Source: Bog-756 sp963734395
GTDB taxonomy: Bacteria; Actinomycetota; Acidimicrobiia; Acidimicrobiales; RAAP-2
Assembly: GCA_963734395.1 (NCBI GenBank)
Contig: CAVTGY010000003.1
Coordinates: forward strand, 248,001-312,000
DNA: 64,000 bases
Direction: 5' to 3'
Positions 35,844-46,252 of this stretch are shown piece after piece. The notes under the pieces were generated by a model that had not been told where the DNA came from, ran no database searches, and worked only from the letters and a program-made list of their open reading frames with translations. The translations under genes were made by a program, and so were the position numbers. Every line of letters starts with the position of its first letter. Positions within the stretch are counted from its first letter, which is position 1.

Positions 35844-38800
35844 GTGCGGGCAGAGCAAGAGGCGCCGGCGACCACCGAGACCGTGGTGATCCTGTTCACC
35901 GACGTGGTGGGCTCGACCGAAATTGTCCCAGCGGCTGTCTCCCACCGTCGCCGACCAAGTCCGGCGAGCGCACTTCTCGATCCTCCGCCAGGCCATCGCC
36001 GAGGCGGGTGGCACCGAGGTAAAGAACCTGGGTGATGGGCTGATGGTGGTCTTCGGCTCCGCGTCGCGGGCCCTGTCGTGCGCAGTGGCCATGCAACAGG
36101 GTGTGGAACGGGACAACCGTGATCGTGAGCACCCGATGGGGCTGCGGGTCGGGATGAGCGGAGGAGAAGTAACCCGGGAGGAGGATGACTACTTCGGAAG
36201 CCCGATCATCGAAGCAGCGCGGCTGTGCGCCATCTGTGAAGGCGGGGAGATTCTGGCCACCGACATCGTGCGAGGAATGGCCGGTCGCCACAACCACCAC
36301 CAGTGCCTCGCCATGGGGGATCTCACCCTGAAAGGTCTGACTGATCCTGTCCCATCCGTCCGGGTGACCTGGGACCCACTGGTGGGGGCGGCCGCCGACT
36401 CGGTCATACCCCTGCCCTGGCGCCTCGCCGTTCGACCGGCGTTGGGGGTGTTGGGACGCGAGACCGAGATGGAACTGATCAGGGACGCCGCCAAACGCAC
36501 GGCGGGCGGTGAGGGTCAGGGGGTGGTGCTCATCTCGGGCGAGGCCGGTCTCGGCAAGACCACCCTGGTGGCCGAGGCGGCACGGGCAGCCTTTGACAAC
36601 GGGACGTGTGTGCTCTTCGGCCACTGCGAGGAGAACCTCTCCACTCCCTATCAGCTCTTTGCCGAGGCCCTCGGCCACTACGTCACCCACGCCACCGAGG
36701 ATCTGCTGCTGGCCCACGTGGATTCGCACGGTACCGAGCTGAGCCGGTTGGTGCCGGCGCTCTCCCGCAGGATCCCCGACCTTCCGCCATCGAAGGCCAC
36801 CGACTCCGACTCCGAGCGGTACTTGCTCTTTGCCGCCGTCGTCGGCTTGCTGTCGACGGCGTCAGCGATACAACCGATCATCCTGGTACTCGACGACCTT
36901 CAATGGGCAGACACGGGGAGCTTGCTGCTCCTGCGCCACCTGGCCGAGTCGGAACTGGCCACCAAGATGCTCGTGGTCGGGACCTATCGACACACCGAGG
37001 TCGCCCGCTCCGGTGCCTTGGTGGACACCCTTGGAGCGTTGCGTCGACAGGGGGCCGTGTCGCGCATCGATCTGACCGGGCTCGATGACGATGGCGTACT
37101 GTCGCTGATGGAAGCGGCGGCCGGCCATTCCCTCGACGACGCCGCCGTCGGTCTAGCCCACCTGCTCTATCGGGAGACCGACGGCAACCCGTTCTTCGTG
37201 ACTGAAGTACTGCGGCATCTGTCGGAGACCGGTGCGATCCACCAGGAGCCAACCGGGCAGTGGGTAGCGGAGGACGGTATCGACGAGATGTCCCTTCCCG
37301 ACAGTGTCCGCGAGGTCATCGGTGCCCGCGTCGTACGGTTGGGCAAGGAGGCAGAGCGGGTTCTCTCGCTCGCTGCCGTCATCGGTCGGGACTTCGACCT
37401 CGAGCTCCTCACCCGGGTGACCAAGGTCTCCGAGGAGGTACTGCTCGACATCCTCGATGAGGCGGCGGCGGCCGCTCTGGTCCGCGAGCTGACCGACGCA
37501 CCCGGCTGGTACAGCTTTTACCACGCCCTCATCCAGCACACGCTGTATGAGGATTTGGGTCCCACCCGCCGAGCACGGGCCCACCGAGAGGTGGCGGAGT
37601 CCCTGGAGGATCTCTGTGGGGATCGCCCCGGCGTCCGGGTGGGTGAGCTGGCCCGTCATTGGTTCAACGCCACCCAAGCGGTTGACCTGAACAAGGCCGT
37701 CGACTATTCCCGCCAGGCCGGGGATGCCGCGTTGACCGATCTTGCTCCTGACGATGCCTTGCGCTACTACACACAGGCCCTGGACGTCTATGAACAAGTC
37801 GGTGATCCAAACCGACAACTGGGCATTGATCTGGGCATCGGACTGGGGACCGCTCAACGACAGACGGGGGACCCCGGCTTCCGCGACACGCTCCTGGCCG
37901 CAGCCCAACGTGCTGCAGAGTTGGGGGACACCGGTCGTCTGGTCGCCGCCATCTTGGCCAACGACCGCGGAACGTTCAGCACGGTCGATTCCATCGACAG
38001 CGAGAAGATCGAGATGGTGGAGTTGGCCCTCGCCCGGATCTCGACCGATCACCCCGATCGGGCCCTTCTCCTGTCCATCCTGTGTTCGGAGCTCACCATC
38101 GGTAGCCCGCTCGAGCGTCGGGAAGCCCTGGCCGAGGAGGCGATGGCCCACGCCGAGCGCTATGGAGACGATGCAACCATCGTCCGGGTTGTCAACCACA
38201 TCTCGCTCCCGTTGGCGGTGCCCCACCTGCTCGAGGCGTCGTTGGCCCGGACCGCTGACGCTCTTGCCCGCGCCGAACGAGTCGGCGACCCGTTGCTGCT
38301 CTGCACTGCTGCCAGCGGGCGTCGCTTCACCGCCGCCTGTGCCGGAGACATCGAGGAGATGGACCGTTGCTTTGCCATCAAGGGTCCTTTGGTCGATCGG
38401 TTGGATCAGCCCTTCCTGCATTGGGTGCACACGCTGCAGCGGGCCACGCGGGCGTTGATCGCCGGTGACACCGAGGAAGCGGAGCGCTGGGCCACCGAAG
38501 CCCTGACCATCGGCGCCGGGGGTGGCCAACCCGATGCCGCGGTGATCTTCGGCGCGCAGTTCATCATGGTCAGTCTCTGGCGGGGGACGGTGGCTGATCT
38601 CATCCCGTTGATCCTGCAGGCGATCGCCGACAATCCCGGGCTGCCGGTGTTTGTTGCCGCCCTCACTCTGGCCCATGCAGAGGCGGACCATTTCGAAGAA
38701 TCGCGTCAGCTGTTGGAAGACTTCGCTCAAGCTGGATTCGAACTGCCGCTCGATCCGACCTGGCTCACCGGGATGATCGCCTATGCGGACGCGGCCATCG

Positions 38801-39180
38801 AATGCGGGGACCCTCAGTTCGCCGAACCGCTGCTGGCCCGGCTGGCTCCATTTTCAGACCAGTGGCTCTACACCGACGTGGCGACATCCGGACCGATCAG
38901 TCGATCGCTGGGTGGCCTGGCTACGGTCCTCCGCCGCTTCGACCAGGCCGATGCGCACTTTGGCCATGCTGCTGCCACCAGCGAACGGGTGGGCGCCAAA
39001 TACTTCGCCGCCCGGACCGACCTCATGTGGGGCAGGATGCTGGCCGAACGCGGGACCGGGGACGATGTGGAGAGGGCCGGCGCTCTGCTGGGCAGGGCGC
39101 TCGAGGTATCGGAGCGGCTCGGCTACCGAAACGTGGGCAAGCGAGCCGCCGCCGCTCTCGATGTTTTGGGCCAGAGGTGA
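35844..39180 (+). CDS. Class III nucleotide cyclase - STAND ATPase - TPR protein, apparent frameshift
   Basis: The start GTG 35844 leads to VVILFTDVVGSTE in one frame; LSQRLSPTVADQVRR continues in the next. Removing one A from the gaaattg run (35920-35922) restores a protein of about 1,111 residues, so I treat it as one gene with a consensus error. The cyclase domain (about 1-170) has metal Asp in FTDVVGST and NLGDG, Lys four residues before the second Asp and Asp in DDYFGSP (adenylyl-type pair), but Ile where the transition-state Asn is usual. Next is an AAA/STAND ATPase (GEAGLGKTT; ILVLDDLQWAD) and a C-terminal TPR-like helical region. It is a signal-transduction giant of the LuxR-cyclase type without an HTH. 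Confidence 0.85.
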
Positions 39181-39241
39181 TCGCCATGGGGTCGGTCACC
39201 CGTAACGCCGGCCGCCGGCTCCGGTAGGGGAAGCACGGGAT

Positions 39242-40738
39242 CTACGGTCCGCAGTGCAACGATGCGGACGCGGAGGTGGGGGTCGGCTGCGAGGGGTGCA
39301 GGACACGAAGAACCGCGTTGGTCGAGGTCACCGCGGTCTGGGTCGCGACCACCTGCGTCGTCGCATCGATGTCGGTCTCACCTGACCGAACGGGAGTCTG
39401 GTGAAGCGGGCCCAGTTGCCGGCCCGCCAGTGACCACTGGTAGGCCAGCATGCCGGACCCCCCGTTTGTGTGCACGTGGCCGCTGAGTACGAATGAGGTG
39501 GGACAAGTGGTGCCAACTCCGAGTTGTCTTGCCGTAACCGATACGGACTCGACAGCGAGGGGAGGGGAAGGTGACGATAGTTGGGTCAGCGCCAGAAGGC
39601 CGATTGCAATTCCTACGCCCACCACGGCAGAGGCCACGACACCGGGCCAGCGGCGTCGCTTCCTCGGCGCAAAGACCGGCGGTTCGATGCGCTTGGTTGG
39701 CAACGGTATGGAGGAACTGCCGCTTGCCCGAAAATTGGTGATCGTCGAGGAGGTGTCGTCATCCTCGAAGGTGTGAAGATCCTGAGCCTCTCCCTGTTCC
39801 GAGATACGCGGACCACCAAGGGAACTGCGAGAAGCGATGGTCACCAGGTCGGCGCGCTCTCTCCAGCGTGGCCAGCAGGCATCCGCGGCCCTGCCCACTT
39901 CTGCCCAGAAGGCATCGGCGTCAGGTTGTCTATCGGCGGGGTTCTTGGCCAGCGCTCGAAGCACGGCTTCTTCGAGCCCGGGTGGGAGGGTGACGCCCAC
40001 ATCGGCCGGCGGGGGGACCGGCTGATGGATGTGCGCCTCCAGCGTTGCCAGGACGTCGCCGTCGAAGGGGAAGGGGAGACGGCCGACCAGCAGCCGGTAG
40101 GCCAGTATTCCCAAACTGTAGATGTCGGACTCTCTGGTGAGCTCGGTGACTCCCCTGGCCGCTTCGGGACTTATGTATCCGGGCGTGCCGATGAGTGCGC
40201 CGGTGTGGGTGCGAAACGTCATCAACGACGTGAATCGCTCGGGACCGAGAATCTTTGCCACCCCGAAATCAGCGAGCATAGGACATCCGGTCTGCATGAA
40301 GACCACGTTGGCGGGCGTGAGATCCCGGTGCAGAACACCTTGGGCGTGTGCATAACTGAGTGCGCCGGCCAGACGCGAAAGGATGAAGAGCGCATTCGCC
40401 GTCGACAACGGTGAGGCTCGAAGAACCTCTTCCAGATTGGGCCCGTCGACATACTCCATGAGGATCCACGGGGCGCCGTCATCGATCCCGTGTCCCTCGG
40501 AACGAACAATGTGAGGATGGTCGAGCCGACCGAGGAGCAGGGCCTCGCGACGGAAGCGGGCCTGCGCTTCGTCGCCGACCCAATCCCCATGCAGCCGCTT
40601 GACCGCGGCCAGCCCGCCATCGGGTCGTCGGACCAGAAGAACGACACCCGAGGCACCTCTCCCGAGCACACCCACAATCTCGAATTCAGGTGATTTGGGA
40701 TCGGGCGTTCCGCTCGAGCCGTCCGCATCCTCGATCAT
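39242..40738 (-). CDS. Ser/Thr protein kinase, membrane-anchored
   Basis: 498 residues. Gly loop VLGRGASGVVLLV, Lys in AAVKRLH, catalytic LHRDLTPANVVF, metal LADFGVAKIL, and an activation loop with several Thr/Ser before GTPGYISPEA: an intact RD kinase. A transmembrane helix (WPGVVASAVVGVGIAIGLLAL, about 375-395) precedes an extracellular tail of about 100 residues with two cysteines (TTCPTSF and the last CGP), perhaps an Ig-like sensor. Last gene of the kinase / FHA-HTH / kinase operon, 15 bp after the FHA gene. Confidence 0.92.
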   Translation of the reverse strand: MIEDADGSSGTPDPKSPEFEIVGVLGRGASGVVLLVRRPDGGLAAVKRLHGDWVGDEAQARFRREALLLGRLDHPHIVRSEGHGIDDGAPWILMEYVDGPNLEEVLRASPLSTANALFILSRLAGALSYAHAQGVLHRDLTPANVVFMQTGCPMLADFGVAKILGPERFTSLMTFRTHTGALIGTPGYISPEAARGVTELTRESDIYSLGILAYRLLVGRLPFPFDGDVLATLEAHIHQPVPPPADVGVTLPPGLEEAVLRALAKNPADRQPDADAFWAEVGRAADACWPRWRERADLVTIASRSSLGGPRISEQGEAQDLHTFEDDDTSSTITNFRASGSSSIPLPTKRIEPPVFAPRKRRRWPGVVASAVVGVGIAIGLLALTQLSSPSPPLAVESVSVTARQLGVGTTCPTSFVLSGHVHTNGGSGMLAYQWSLAGRQLGPLHQTPVRSGETDIDATTQVVATQTAVTSTNAVLRVLHPSQPTPTSASASLHCGP

Positions 40739-40753
40739 GGTGAGGCGGCGGGC

Positions 40754-41368
40754 CTAGTCCGGCTGTTCTACGGTGCCCCTGCGAAGCTCTGTCCGCTGCA
40801 CGGCACCCCGCACCAGGGCCGCCTCCGCCAGTCGGGCCCGCCGTGAGGGACCCGGCTGGTCAATGCCGAATTTGTCGTAGAGGTTGGAAAGATGGAATTT
40901 GACCGTCGCCTCGCTCACCACCATTTCCTGGGCGATCTCCGCCGCAGTTGCGGGCTGCGCAAAAGGGCCCGGTCCAACCACCGGCCGGCACAACGCAACA
41001 AGAACGTCCCGCTCACGCTTGGTCAGAGACGGGGGCTTGTCCGTCGCATTCATGGTCGCCGCGGAGGTCTCCTGGACATGTGCCCGGAACACCACGCGGG
41101 TCGCTCCGATCCGGATCTCGTCTCCGGGTTGCAGCGCTTGTTCGGTGCCGACCAACTCACCATTGACTCGAGTGCCATTGGAGGTACCGAGGTCCCTGAT
41201 CGACCAGCCGGAGGGATAGTGCTCCACGACCGCATGCGTACGTGAGACCGTTGGATCGGACACCAGCACGACATCGTTGGACGCTGAGCGGCCGATGACC
41301 ATGCGATCGCCGGTGAGCCCGATGATCTCGGCACCCGCGTCACCCCACACCTCGAGGTATGCGTCCAT
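40754..41368 (-). CDS. FHA domain protein with LuxR-type helix-turn-helix
   Basis: 204 residues from ATG 41368 (MDAYLEVWG); GTG 41380 or 41425 are alternatives. The FHA domain shows the phosphothreonine-binding GDRMVIGRSASNDVVL, DPTVSRTHAVVEH and TSNGTRVNG motifs. The C-terminal half (LTKRERDVLVAL...ATAAEIAQEMVVSEATVKFHLSNLYDKFGI) is a GerE/LuxR-like DNA-binding domain. Between two Ser/Thr kinase genes, it is the likely phospho-dependent transcription factor that the kinases control. Confidence 0.88.
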   Translation of the reverse strand: MDAYLEVWGDAGAEIIGLTGDRMVIGRSASNDVVLVSDPTVSRTHAVVEHYPSGWSIRDLGTSNGTRVNGELVGTEQALQPGDEIRIGATRVVFRAHVQETSAATMNATDKPPSLTKRERDVLVALCRPVVGPGPFAQPATAAEIAQEMVVSEATVKFHLSNLYDKFGIDQPGPSRRARLAEAALVRGAVQRTELRRGTVEQPD

Positions 41369-41461
41369 TTCTTCAGCCACACGGTAGCCGACGTTTCGTG
41401 GGGAAGACGACGTGACCCGCCGCACCGTTGGGAGATACCAGGCTTGATCGTCCAGAGAACT

Positions 41462-43441
41462 TCAGGCTCCACACTGACCGGCTGAGGTGCTGTTGCAGTA
41501 GACGCCCGCCCCTTGCCCGTCGACCGAGACATCGAGGAGCTGACCGGGTGAACCAGCGGCCAGGCTTACCGCGACCGTTGCTCCGACGGTGTAGTTCTGT
41601 GGATCTGAGCTTGCCGTAACCGTCCCGCTGGCCCCGTTGCCGTTTACCGAGGTGAGCGTGAAATCCATGGTGGCCGAGGGAGCACTGGCGAACGAGCAGC
41701 TGGGACACGCAGTCAGGTCCTGATAGAGCAAATGCCCGTCTCCCGTCGCGCTGATGTTCAGGCTCTGTTCGTGTGCGCCCCAGCTTCCGGACCAGGCGGC
41801 GAACGTCGAGGTCGACGTAGTGGAAGGGGTAACCGCGGTCGTGGCGGGTGGGACGGCCGTCGTGGCCGGTGCAGCCGCAGTCACGGTCGTCGTGGATGCC
41901 CCGCTGGAGCAATGCAGTCCCCAGCCGGCGACCACCGCGGTGGGCACTGAAGAAAGGTCCGGGCCGGACACGTTGGCCCCGGGGACCTGGCAGAAGCCAA
42001 TGTTGGTGGGCCCTATCACTTGGTGCGTACGTAGGTTGAGGATCGCGTCGTCCAGGTCACTGCGGGCTTCCTGTTCGCCGGGCGGCTGGTCCGTGCCCGT
42101 GTAGAAGCCGAGTCCCTGCACCAGCACCCATTGCGGGGACACCGTGGAGACGCGCATGGAGAGCATCGCACAGCGGTCTCCCTGGTCGTCGTGTGTACCG
42201 ATGGCTGCGCATGCCGCCTGTTCGACGGTGGCGAAGCTCGCCGGTCGAGCGGAGACGATCGTGGTCGACGGGGTCGGGGTGGCGCCGCCCCGGTGGGTCA
42301 CGGCGAGTCCGCCGGCGGCCAGTGCGCCCACCACCACGAGGGCGGACGCGGCCGCGATGATGGGGTGGGAGGCGAGGAGGCCCCCAGAGGTGGCGGCGGG
42401 GGCTGACACTCCGGGGGCCGCCGCTCCGGCAGGTGCGGGAGAGCCGGCACCGGTGGCCGCTCCCGCCGGGGTGGCACCGACCAGCTCTCCGGCACCGGTG
42501 GTGAGCGCGGCAACCAAGACGGCCACCGCAGCCCGCTTCTTCCAATCGGCGCCGTAGTCGTCGGCCGCCGCCGCCTCGAGCTCGGCGAGGAAACGTCCGG
42601 CGCTCTGCGGGCGACCGTCGGGGTTCTTGGCCAGGGCCCAGGTGAGAAGGGCGGAGGTATGGACACCGAGGCCCTCGATGGGGGACGGGTCGGCTTCGGC
42701 CTGCAAGCGGAGTATGGCGAGGTCGTTGGCCGCCACGAAAGGGCGATTGCCGGCCAGGGCCTCGTAGAGGACGACGCCCATCGAGTAGAGGTCCGAGCGG
42801 GCATCGAGGGCCTGGCCCCGGGCCGCCTCGGGGCTCATGTAGGACGGGGTACCTCCGAGGGTGGTCGACCCGGTGCTCACCACCTGGCCGAAGTCGATCA
42901 ACTTGGAGGTGCCGGTGCGATCGACCACGATGTTCTCCGGCTTCAGGTCCCCGTGGACCAGCCCGTGGGCGTGGACGAGTCCGAGTCCCTCCAGGGCACC
43001 GGCCATGATCCCCAGGGACTGCTCGGGAGTGAGCCGCCCGGCGTTTTGTTCGACGGCCCGCAGCGAGGCTCCTTCCACATACTCGGTGACCAGGAAGAGG
43101 TGTCCCTGGTCCTGGTCGATTCCATAGGTGGCAACCAGATGGGGATCGGCGAGGTGGGAGAGCACCACCGACTCGGATCGGAGGCGTTCGGGGTAGCCGG
43201 GCATCCCCGAGAGGATCGGGTCGAGCACCTTGAGGGCCACTTGTTGTGCCGATTCCGAGTCGACAGCCAGATAGACAATGCCGGTCGCGCCGCGTCCGAT
43301 CTCGCCGACCAGGGAATAGCGTCCGAGGCGATTGGACTGCTGGGCCTCAGGCTCGCCTACGGCCTCGATTGCACTGCCACAGGAGACACAAAAGGCGTCC
43401 GCCTCATCGACCGAAGCGCCACAGTTCTGACAGTAAGCCAC
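41462..43441 (-). CDS. Ser/Thr protein kinase with N-terminal zinc ribbon, non-RD
   Basis: 659 residues. An N-terminal zinc ribbon (Cys 4, 7, 18, 21) is followed by a kinase domain with EIGRGATGIVYLA, VALKVLD, HGDLKPENIVV and LIDFGQ. The catalytic HRD is HGD: Arg replaced by Gly, which removes the usual activation-loop control. DFG and the Lys-Asn of the catalytic loop remain, so activity is plausible. After an Ala/Pro-rich linker and a helix (HPIIAAASALVVVGALAAGGLAV) comes an extracellular region with two or three domains and cysteines (CPSC; FCQVPGANVSG). First gene of the three-gene operon. Confidence 0.9.
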   Translation of the reverse strand: MAYCQNCGASVDEADAFCVSCGSAIEAVGEPEAQQSNRLGRYSLVGEIGRGATGIVYLAVDSESAQQVALKVLDPILSGMPGYPERLRSESVVLSHLADPHLVATYGIDQDQGHLFLVTEYVEGASLRAVEQNAGRLTPEQSLGIMAGALEGLGLVHAHGLVHGDLKPENIVVDRTGTSKLIDFGQVVSTGSTTLGGTPSYMSPEAARGQALDARSDLYSMGVVLYEALAGNRPFVAANDLAILRLQAEADPSPIEGLGVHTSALLTWALAKNPDGRPQSAGRFLAELEAAAADDYGADWKKRAAVAVLVAALTTGAGELVGATPAGAATGAGSPAPAGAAAPGVSAPAATSGGLLASHPIIAAASALVVVGALAAGGLAVTHRGGATPTPSTTIVSARPASFATVEQAACAAIGTHDDQGDRCAMLSMRVSTVSPQWVLVQGLGFYTGTDQPPGEQEARSDLDDAILNLRTHQVIGPTNIGFCQVPGANVSGPDLSSVPTAVVAGWGLHCSSGASTTTVTAAAPATTAVPPATTAVTPSTTSTSTFAAWSGSWGAHEQSLNISATGDGHLLYQDLTACPSCSFASAPSATMDFTLTSVNGNGASGTVTASSDPQNYTVGATVAVSLAAGSPGQLLDVSVDGQGAGVYCNSTSAGQCGA

Positions 43442-43638
43442 ACGCCACCTCTCTGTCCTGGTAAGGGTCCGCTGCGATCATTGTGATCGAGACGCAGAGC
43501 GGACGCCACAGCGGCGAAGGAGGGCCTTCCTCTCCGGTCATTCGGGATTTCCCGTCCTCACCGATGGGGAGGAGCGTTCACAGCCATTTCGCATCTCCAC
43601 CCCAGCCCGGTCCCATATTGATCGTTCACACTCGGACC

Positions 43639-44244
43639 ATGGACGACCAAGTGGAGCAGGCAAGGACCCTTTGGCTGGTCGAGCACGGGCAGACAACGTG
43701 GGACTCCATGGGTTGGGTCCAAGGTCACGTGGACCAAGCCAGGTTTACCCGCATGGGGAAGCGTGAGATCTGTTACGTCTCGAATCGTCTGGCCGGCGAG
43801 AAGGTGTCCGCTGTCTATTCGAGTGACCTCTTGCGGGCTCGTCGAACGGCAATGATGATTGCTCATCGTCTCAAGTGCGAGGTCCGGATAGATCCTCGAC
43901 TGAGGGAACGAAGCTTCGGCATTGCCGAGGGCGTGCCGTGGGTCGATGTCCCGACGACGGTGACCGGAGTGGCAGACGGGCGGGTCGTTGATGAGACGGC
44001 TCGTCCACCTGGTGGTGAGAGTCTGCGCGACCTGTATCTACGGTGCCTCGAGTTCCTGATTGAACTCGGCACTCGTTCGAGTGAGGGCGACGCCGTAGTT
44101 GTTGCTCATGACGGCAGCCTCCGCATGCTGAGAGCCATCAACGAGGCCGACGCCCTTACCGGATTGAGGTGGGAATCGTCACGTCAGGAACTGGTGCAGC
44201 CGGTGACCCTCAGCTCGCCGTTGCAGCTCGACGCGGCATCGTGA
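43639..44244 (+). CDS. Histidine-phosphatase-superfamily protein with altered RHG motif
   Basis: 201 residues from ATG 43639 (MDDQVEQARTLWLV). The phosphoglycerate-mutase-like fold is clear: WVQGHVDQARFTRMG, VYSSDLLRARRTAMMIA, LRERSFGIAEG, PGGESLRDLYLR and VVAHDGSLRML. The active-site RHG is EHG (Glu 15, His 16, Gly 17): the phosphate-binding Arg is replaced by an acidic residue. The nucleophile His is kept, as is the second His (VAHDG). It may be a weak enzyme, a changed-specificity phosphatase or a regulator. It diverges from the kinase operon. Confidence 0.85.
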   Translation: MDDQVEQARTLWLVEHGQTTWDSMGWVQGHVDQARFTRMGKREICYVSNRLAGEKVSAVYSSDLLRARRTAMMIAHRLKCEVRIDPRLRERSFGIAEGVPWVDVPTTVTGVADGRVVDETARPPGGESLRDLYLRCLEFLIELGTRSSEGDAVVVAHDGSLRMLRAINEADALTGLRWESSRQELVQPVTLSSPLQLDAAS

Positions 44245-44256
44245 GAGTTCTGCAGG

Positions 44257-46248
44257 TCATTGTCCGGACCCGGCCGATAGGCAATCCACGACTTCGTCGA
44301 CGGCAGCCGTGCCGCGGCCGGCCAGACCGTTCGAGCAATCGGTCAGGCGGGCGCCGGTTGGGATCGCCCGGTGGGAGGCGGTGCCGGCAACGTCCCATAC
44401 CCATGCATTCTCCTGATGATCCGGCCGTTCTCCGGTCGCGGCGGTGATCAATTCGGCTGCGACCGTAACCGAGGTGACCTGGTCGTACGTAGGAAGGTCG
44501 GTTTGGTCTGGGATGACCACCTTGGTGACCCCCCACCCGGCCAGAGCCTGTCGGACAGCGGCGATGTCACCCGGTGCGATGACGGTTGGGGTTGGCGTGA
44601 ACGCAGATACCCGGGCAATCACAGCAGCGCCGTCCCGCTCCTTTCCAGCTCGCTGGGGAACACCGCTCGGACCCCCGACTCCGACGATCGAGTAGTTCAT
44701 CCCGTCCACGGCCTGCCAGGTCATGGGGGTGTCGTTGCTTCCTGACGTCCCCGATCGCGCCGGAATGACAAGGAGTACCTGTCCGGCGCTCAAGTGTGGC
44801 GCAATGGTCCGAAACCAATCGGGAAGGTTGACGGCCCGGGTGGTGATGGGAACCGACTGAGCCAGGTAGATGGCGGGAGGCACAACGGCAATCGCCCCCA
44901 GGATCACTCCAACTGCGGCACCACCCCATCGTGGCAGATGGGTCAGGAGACCTCCGACGTACTCGGGCCCTCGATTCGGAGCCGCTCGTTGTCGCCGTCG
45001 ATTCACCGCCTGGTAGGCATGGTCGATGATCAGGGCCAACATCACCGCGACAGCAAGATAGACAATGAAAACGATTCGGTACGGGTAGATGTCTTCGACT
45101 AGCGGCAGGTTGGCCAGCAGCCTCCACGGCAACCACAGGCCGTTGACCACTCCCAGCGACAGCACAACCGAGATCAACGTGATCGTGCCGAACAACCAGA
45201 GCCGCCGATCTCGGCGCCAGACGATGCATCCGCCGATGAGCACGACCACCACCCCGATCCCGAAGTATTGATCGGACAGGATGGGTCCTTGGTAGCCACC
45301 GATGATGTGGTCGAGGTGACTGGCCACGCTGTCGCTGGGCGCGGACAGGACGAAGTGTTTGAGCGACGTGCCGCTTGTCGCCACGCCATTCGATCCTCCG
45401 GTGGCCGGCCATACCGGTCCCGAGAAGTGGGCCGGTCCGGCGAGCGCGAACCACACCGGATAGGCGAGGAGTGCGATCGCGGTGACTGCGGCGGCGGAGA
45501 GACCGGCCATGACATGGCGGGCGTGGTCTCGAAGCGCATCGGGGCTCCGCCACCCGCTCCAGAGGACGACCAGGAGGATTCCGATGCCGACCGTGATGGC
45601 CAACAACAGGAGGATCTCGCTCCCTACGAAGAACTGAACTGCCACCAGGAGACCGAGGATGACCCCGATCGCAAGCGGACGGTGCTGTTGCCGAAAGAGC
45701 AATTCATCCAGGCAGACCAGGATGAGGGGTGGAACAGCCGCCATCCCCAGCATCAAATGGTTCCAGCTGAGGGCAACCATGATGAACGGAGAGAAGCCGT
45801 AGAACAGACCACCGATGAAGGCAGCCGGCGTCCACGACACCCAGCGGCGTAGAAGTACGAACATGGACAGGGCGGTAAGAAATGGCGCCAGGGTCGACGC
45901 GACGTTGAGGGTGGCAATCGGGCCGAACAGCCAGGTGATCGGGGCCAGTACGACACCGATTGCCAACACACTGGTGTTTGCCAGCATGTTCACCCCACCC
46001 GGATAGTGCAGGGCTGTCGTATAGAAGGGGTTGAGGCCATGGGCGATGGCATACGCCGCCCATTCGATGAACGAGTCGAACAAGGAGGGGTCGCCACACC
46101 CGCAGATGGTGTCCGACGTCGGATGGCTCCACACGTTCGACCAAATGAAGGCCGAGAGTGCCAGGTAGGCGCTCGCAGCTATCAACAGGGCCGGCCAACG
46201 ACGGCCCGGGTTTCGTCCGGACCCGGACGACATTCTCGACGCCCACAC
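44257..46248 (-). CDS. Large integral membrane protein, GT-C glycosyltransferase-like
   Basis: 663 residues, GTG start 46248, about 12 helices. After the first helix, SDTICGCGDPSLFDSFIEWAA carries acidic residues on the outer face, the place of the catalytic DxD or ExD of GT-C enzymes, and AHGLNPFYTTALHYPGGVNMLANTS follows. The C-terminal 180 residues are mostly soluble. This matches large actinobacterial 'glycosyltransferase family' membrane proteins; acceptor and donor are unknown. It follows the anti-sigma gene by 4 bp and probably belongs to that operon. Confidence 0.72.
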   Translation of the reverse strand: MWASRMSSGSGRNPGRRWPALLIAASAYLALSAFIWSNVWSHPTSDTICGCGDPSLFDSFIEWAAYAIAHGLNPFYTTALHYPGGVNMLANTSVLAIGVVLAPITWLFGPIATLNVASTLAPFLTALSMFVLLRRWVSWTPAAFIGGLFYGFSPFIMVALSWNHLMLGMAAVPPLILVCLDELLFRQQHRPLAIGVILGLLVAVQFFVGSEILLLLAITVGIGILLVVLWSGWRSPDALRDHARHVMAGLSAAAVTAIALLAYPVWFALAGPAHFSGPVWPATGGSNGVATSGTSLKHFVLSAPSDSVASHLDHIIGGYQGPILSDQYFGIGVVVVLIGGCIVWRRDRRLWLFGTITLISVVLSLGVVNGLWLPWRLLANLPLVEDIYPYRIVFIVYLAVAVMLALIIDHAYQAVNRRRQRAAPNRGPEYVGGLLTHLPRWGGAAVGVILGAIAVVPPAIYLAQSVPITTRAVNLPDWFRTIAPHLSAGQVLLVIPARSGTSGSNDTPMTWQAVDGMNYSIVGVGGPSGVPQRAGKERDGAAVIARVSAFTPTPTVIAPGDIAAVRQALAGWGVTKVVIPDQTDLPTYDQVTSVTVAAELITAATGERPDHQENAWVWDVAGTASHRAIPTGARLTDCSNGLAGRGTAAVDEVVDCLSAGSGQ

Positions 46249-46252
46249 GGCG

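Noticed and set aside
37153..38730. 525-codon minus-strand open frame inside the cyclase-ATPase gene
   Set aside because: Antisense shadow in GC-rich DNA; the plus-strand frame has recognisable ATPase and TPR sequence throughout.
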